DNA of 64,000 nt from WJKQ01 sp043810515 (GTDB lineage Bacteria; Patescibacteriota; Gracilibacteria; UBA1369; LOWO2-01-FULL-3). Shown one piece after another: positions 63,695 to 64,000 of this stretch (position 1 is its first letter; each line of letters opens with the position of its first letter). Made by a program: the position numbers and the translations under genes. The stretch lies in the NCBI GenBank assembly GCA_043810515.1, contig JBDRNZ010000019.1, forward strand, positions 26,464 to 90,463. Reading direction: 5' to 3'. Under the pieces are notes generated by a model. The model was not told the DNA's origin. It did not search any database and was given only the letters and a program-made list of their open reading frames with translations.

Positions 63695-64000
63695 ATGAAA
63701 AATAGAGCTCTGCCAGACCTCACGAAAGGACCGATAATAAAATCGCTCATCACCCTTTCTATTCCGATAGTCCTTGCGAATGTTTTGCAGACAGCTTACC
63801 AGCTGATAGATACGTTCTGGGTCGGACGTCTCGGCGCTGAAGCAGTCGCAGCCGTTTCCCTCAGCTTCCCGATTATTTTTCTTTTAATATCGCTGGCGGG
63901 CGGCCTTGCGATAGCCGGAACGATAATGGTAGCCCAATATAAAGGAAAAGGCGACATTGAAAAGGTTGATCACATAGCCGGACAGACTTTGCTTATGATG
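63695..64000 (+). CDS. MATE-family efflux transporter, N-terminal fragment
   Basis: Cation-coupled multidrug/toxin exporter cut by the window edge: 102 codons are present of about 450. It shows the MATE opening LTKGPIIKSLITLSIPIVLANVLQTAYQLIDTFWVGRLG, then AVSLSFPIIFLL, and the TM region continuing to the window end. It starts at ATG 63695, 18 bp after the SLH propeller gene. Confidence 0.9.
   Translation, partial: MKNRALPDLTKGPIIKSLITLSIPIVLANVLQTAYQLIDTFWVGRLGAEAVAAVSLSFPIIFLLISLAGGLAIAGTIMVAQYKGKGDIEKVDHIAGQTLLMM

Overview
The window is a compact bacterial chromosome segment that best fits the Candidate Phyla Radiation (Patescibacteria), possibly Peregrinibacteria or a relative. The evidence is indirect. 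Genes are tightly packed with many overlaps. Several housekeeping proteins are minimal or split: a stand-alone riboflavin kinase, a separate RibL-like nucleotidyltransferase, a Mur ligase lacking its N-terminal domain, and a 200-aa RecO. Short SLH-domain surface proteins recur, and there are two enormous unrecognised proteins. UGA is used as an ordinary stop (for example at 4270-4272 and in the ATGA overlaps at 25456-25459 and 26885-26888), so this is not a UGA=Gly Gracilibacteria/SR1 code. No tRNA, rRNA, CRISPR array or insertion sequence was seen. None of the starts I inspected has a convincing Shine-Dalgarno sequence, although -35/-10 pairs with spacers near 17 bp are clear.

Layout. 1-8.8 kb: dnaG-rpoD (sigma factor cut by the window edge); a 59-aa ORF behind a near-consensus promoter; and, on the minus strand, a riboflavin kinase, a MurE-like ligase, truB and a WecA/TagO-type glycosylphosphotransferase. 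Then come an O-antigen-ligase-like membrane protein and an archaeal-type triosephosphate isomerase. 8.8-21.3 kb: two giant genes (2294 and 1826 aa) with a strong promoter in front and an intrinsic terminator behind. The second encodes a secreted multi-domain surface protein. 21.4-27.5 kb: holA, a TrmB-like regulator, gatC-gatA, a small membrane protein, the RibL-like nucleotidyltransferase, ftsX and recO. 27.5-34.1 kb: a minus-strand cluster of membrane pyrophosphatase, Yip1-like protein, a one-TM protein and a RelA/SpoT homologue with a decayed hydrolase domain.

34-50.9 kb: rplY, ybaB-mltG, a FecR-domain protein, dnaA, a tail-anchored protein-pyrH-frr-rseP, groES-groEL, two SLH proteins, rny, a lamin-tail/PKD protein and an AI-2E-family permease. 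50.9-64 kb: a VirB4/VirD4-like ATPase, asnS, a DUF4349 protein, a lipoprotein, a Cys/Tyr-rich SLH protein, an RRM RNA-binding protein with a long 5' leader, an ABC exporter, small membrane proteins, an SLH-anchored predicted seven-bladed beta-propeller and the start of a MATE transporter.

Together the genes suggest a monoderm cell with peptidoglycan (MurE, MltG, undecaprenyl-phosphate transferase) covered by an SLH-attached layer. The four SLH proteins share a cysteine pair that could staple the SLH fold, and the 1826-aa protein shows similarly cysteine-bracketed modules. This oxidised, modular cell surface, with the two-gene giant locus at 8.8-21.3 kb, is the most unusual part of the window.
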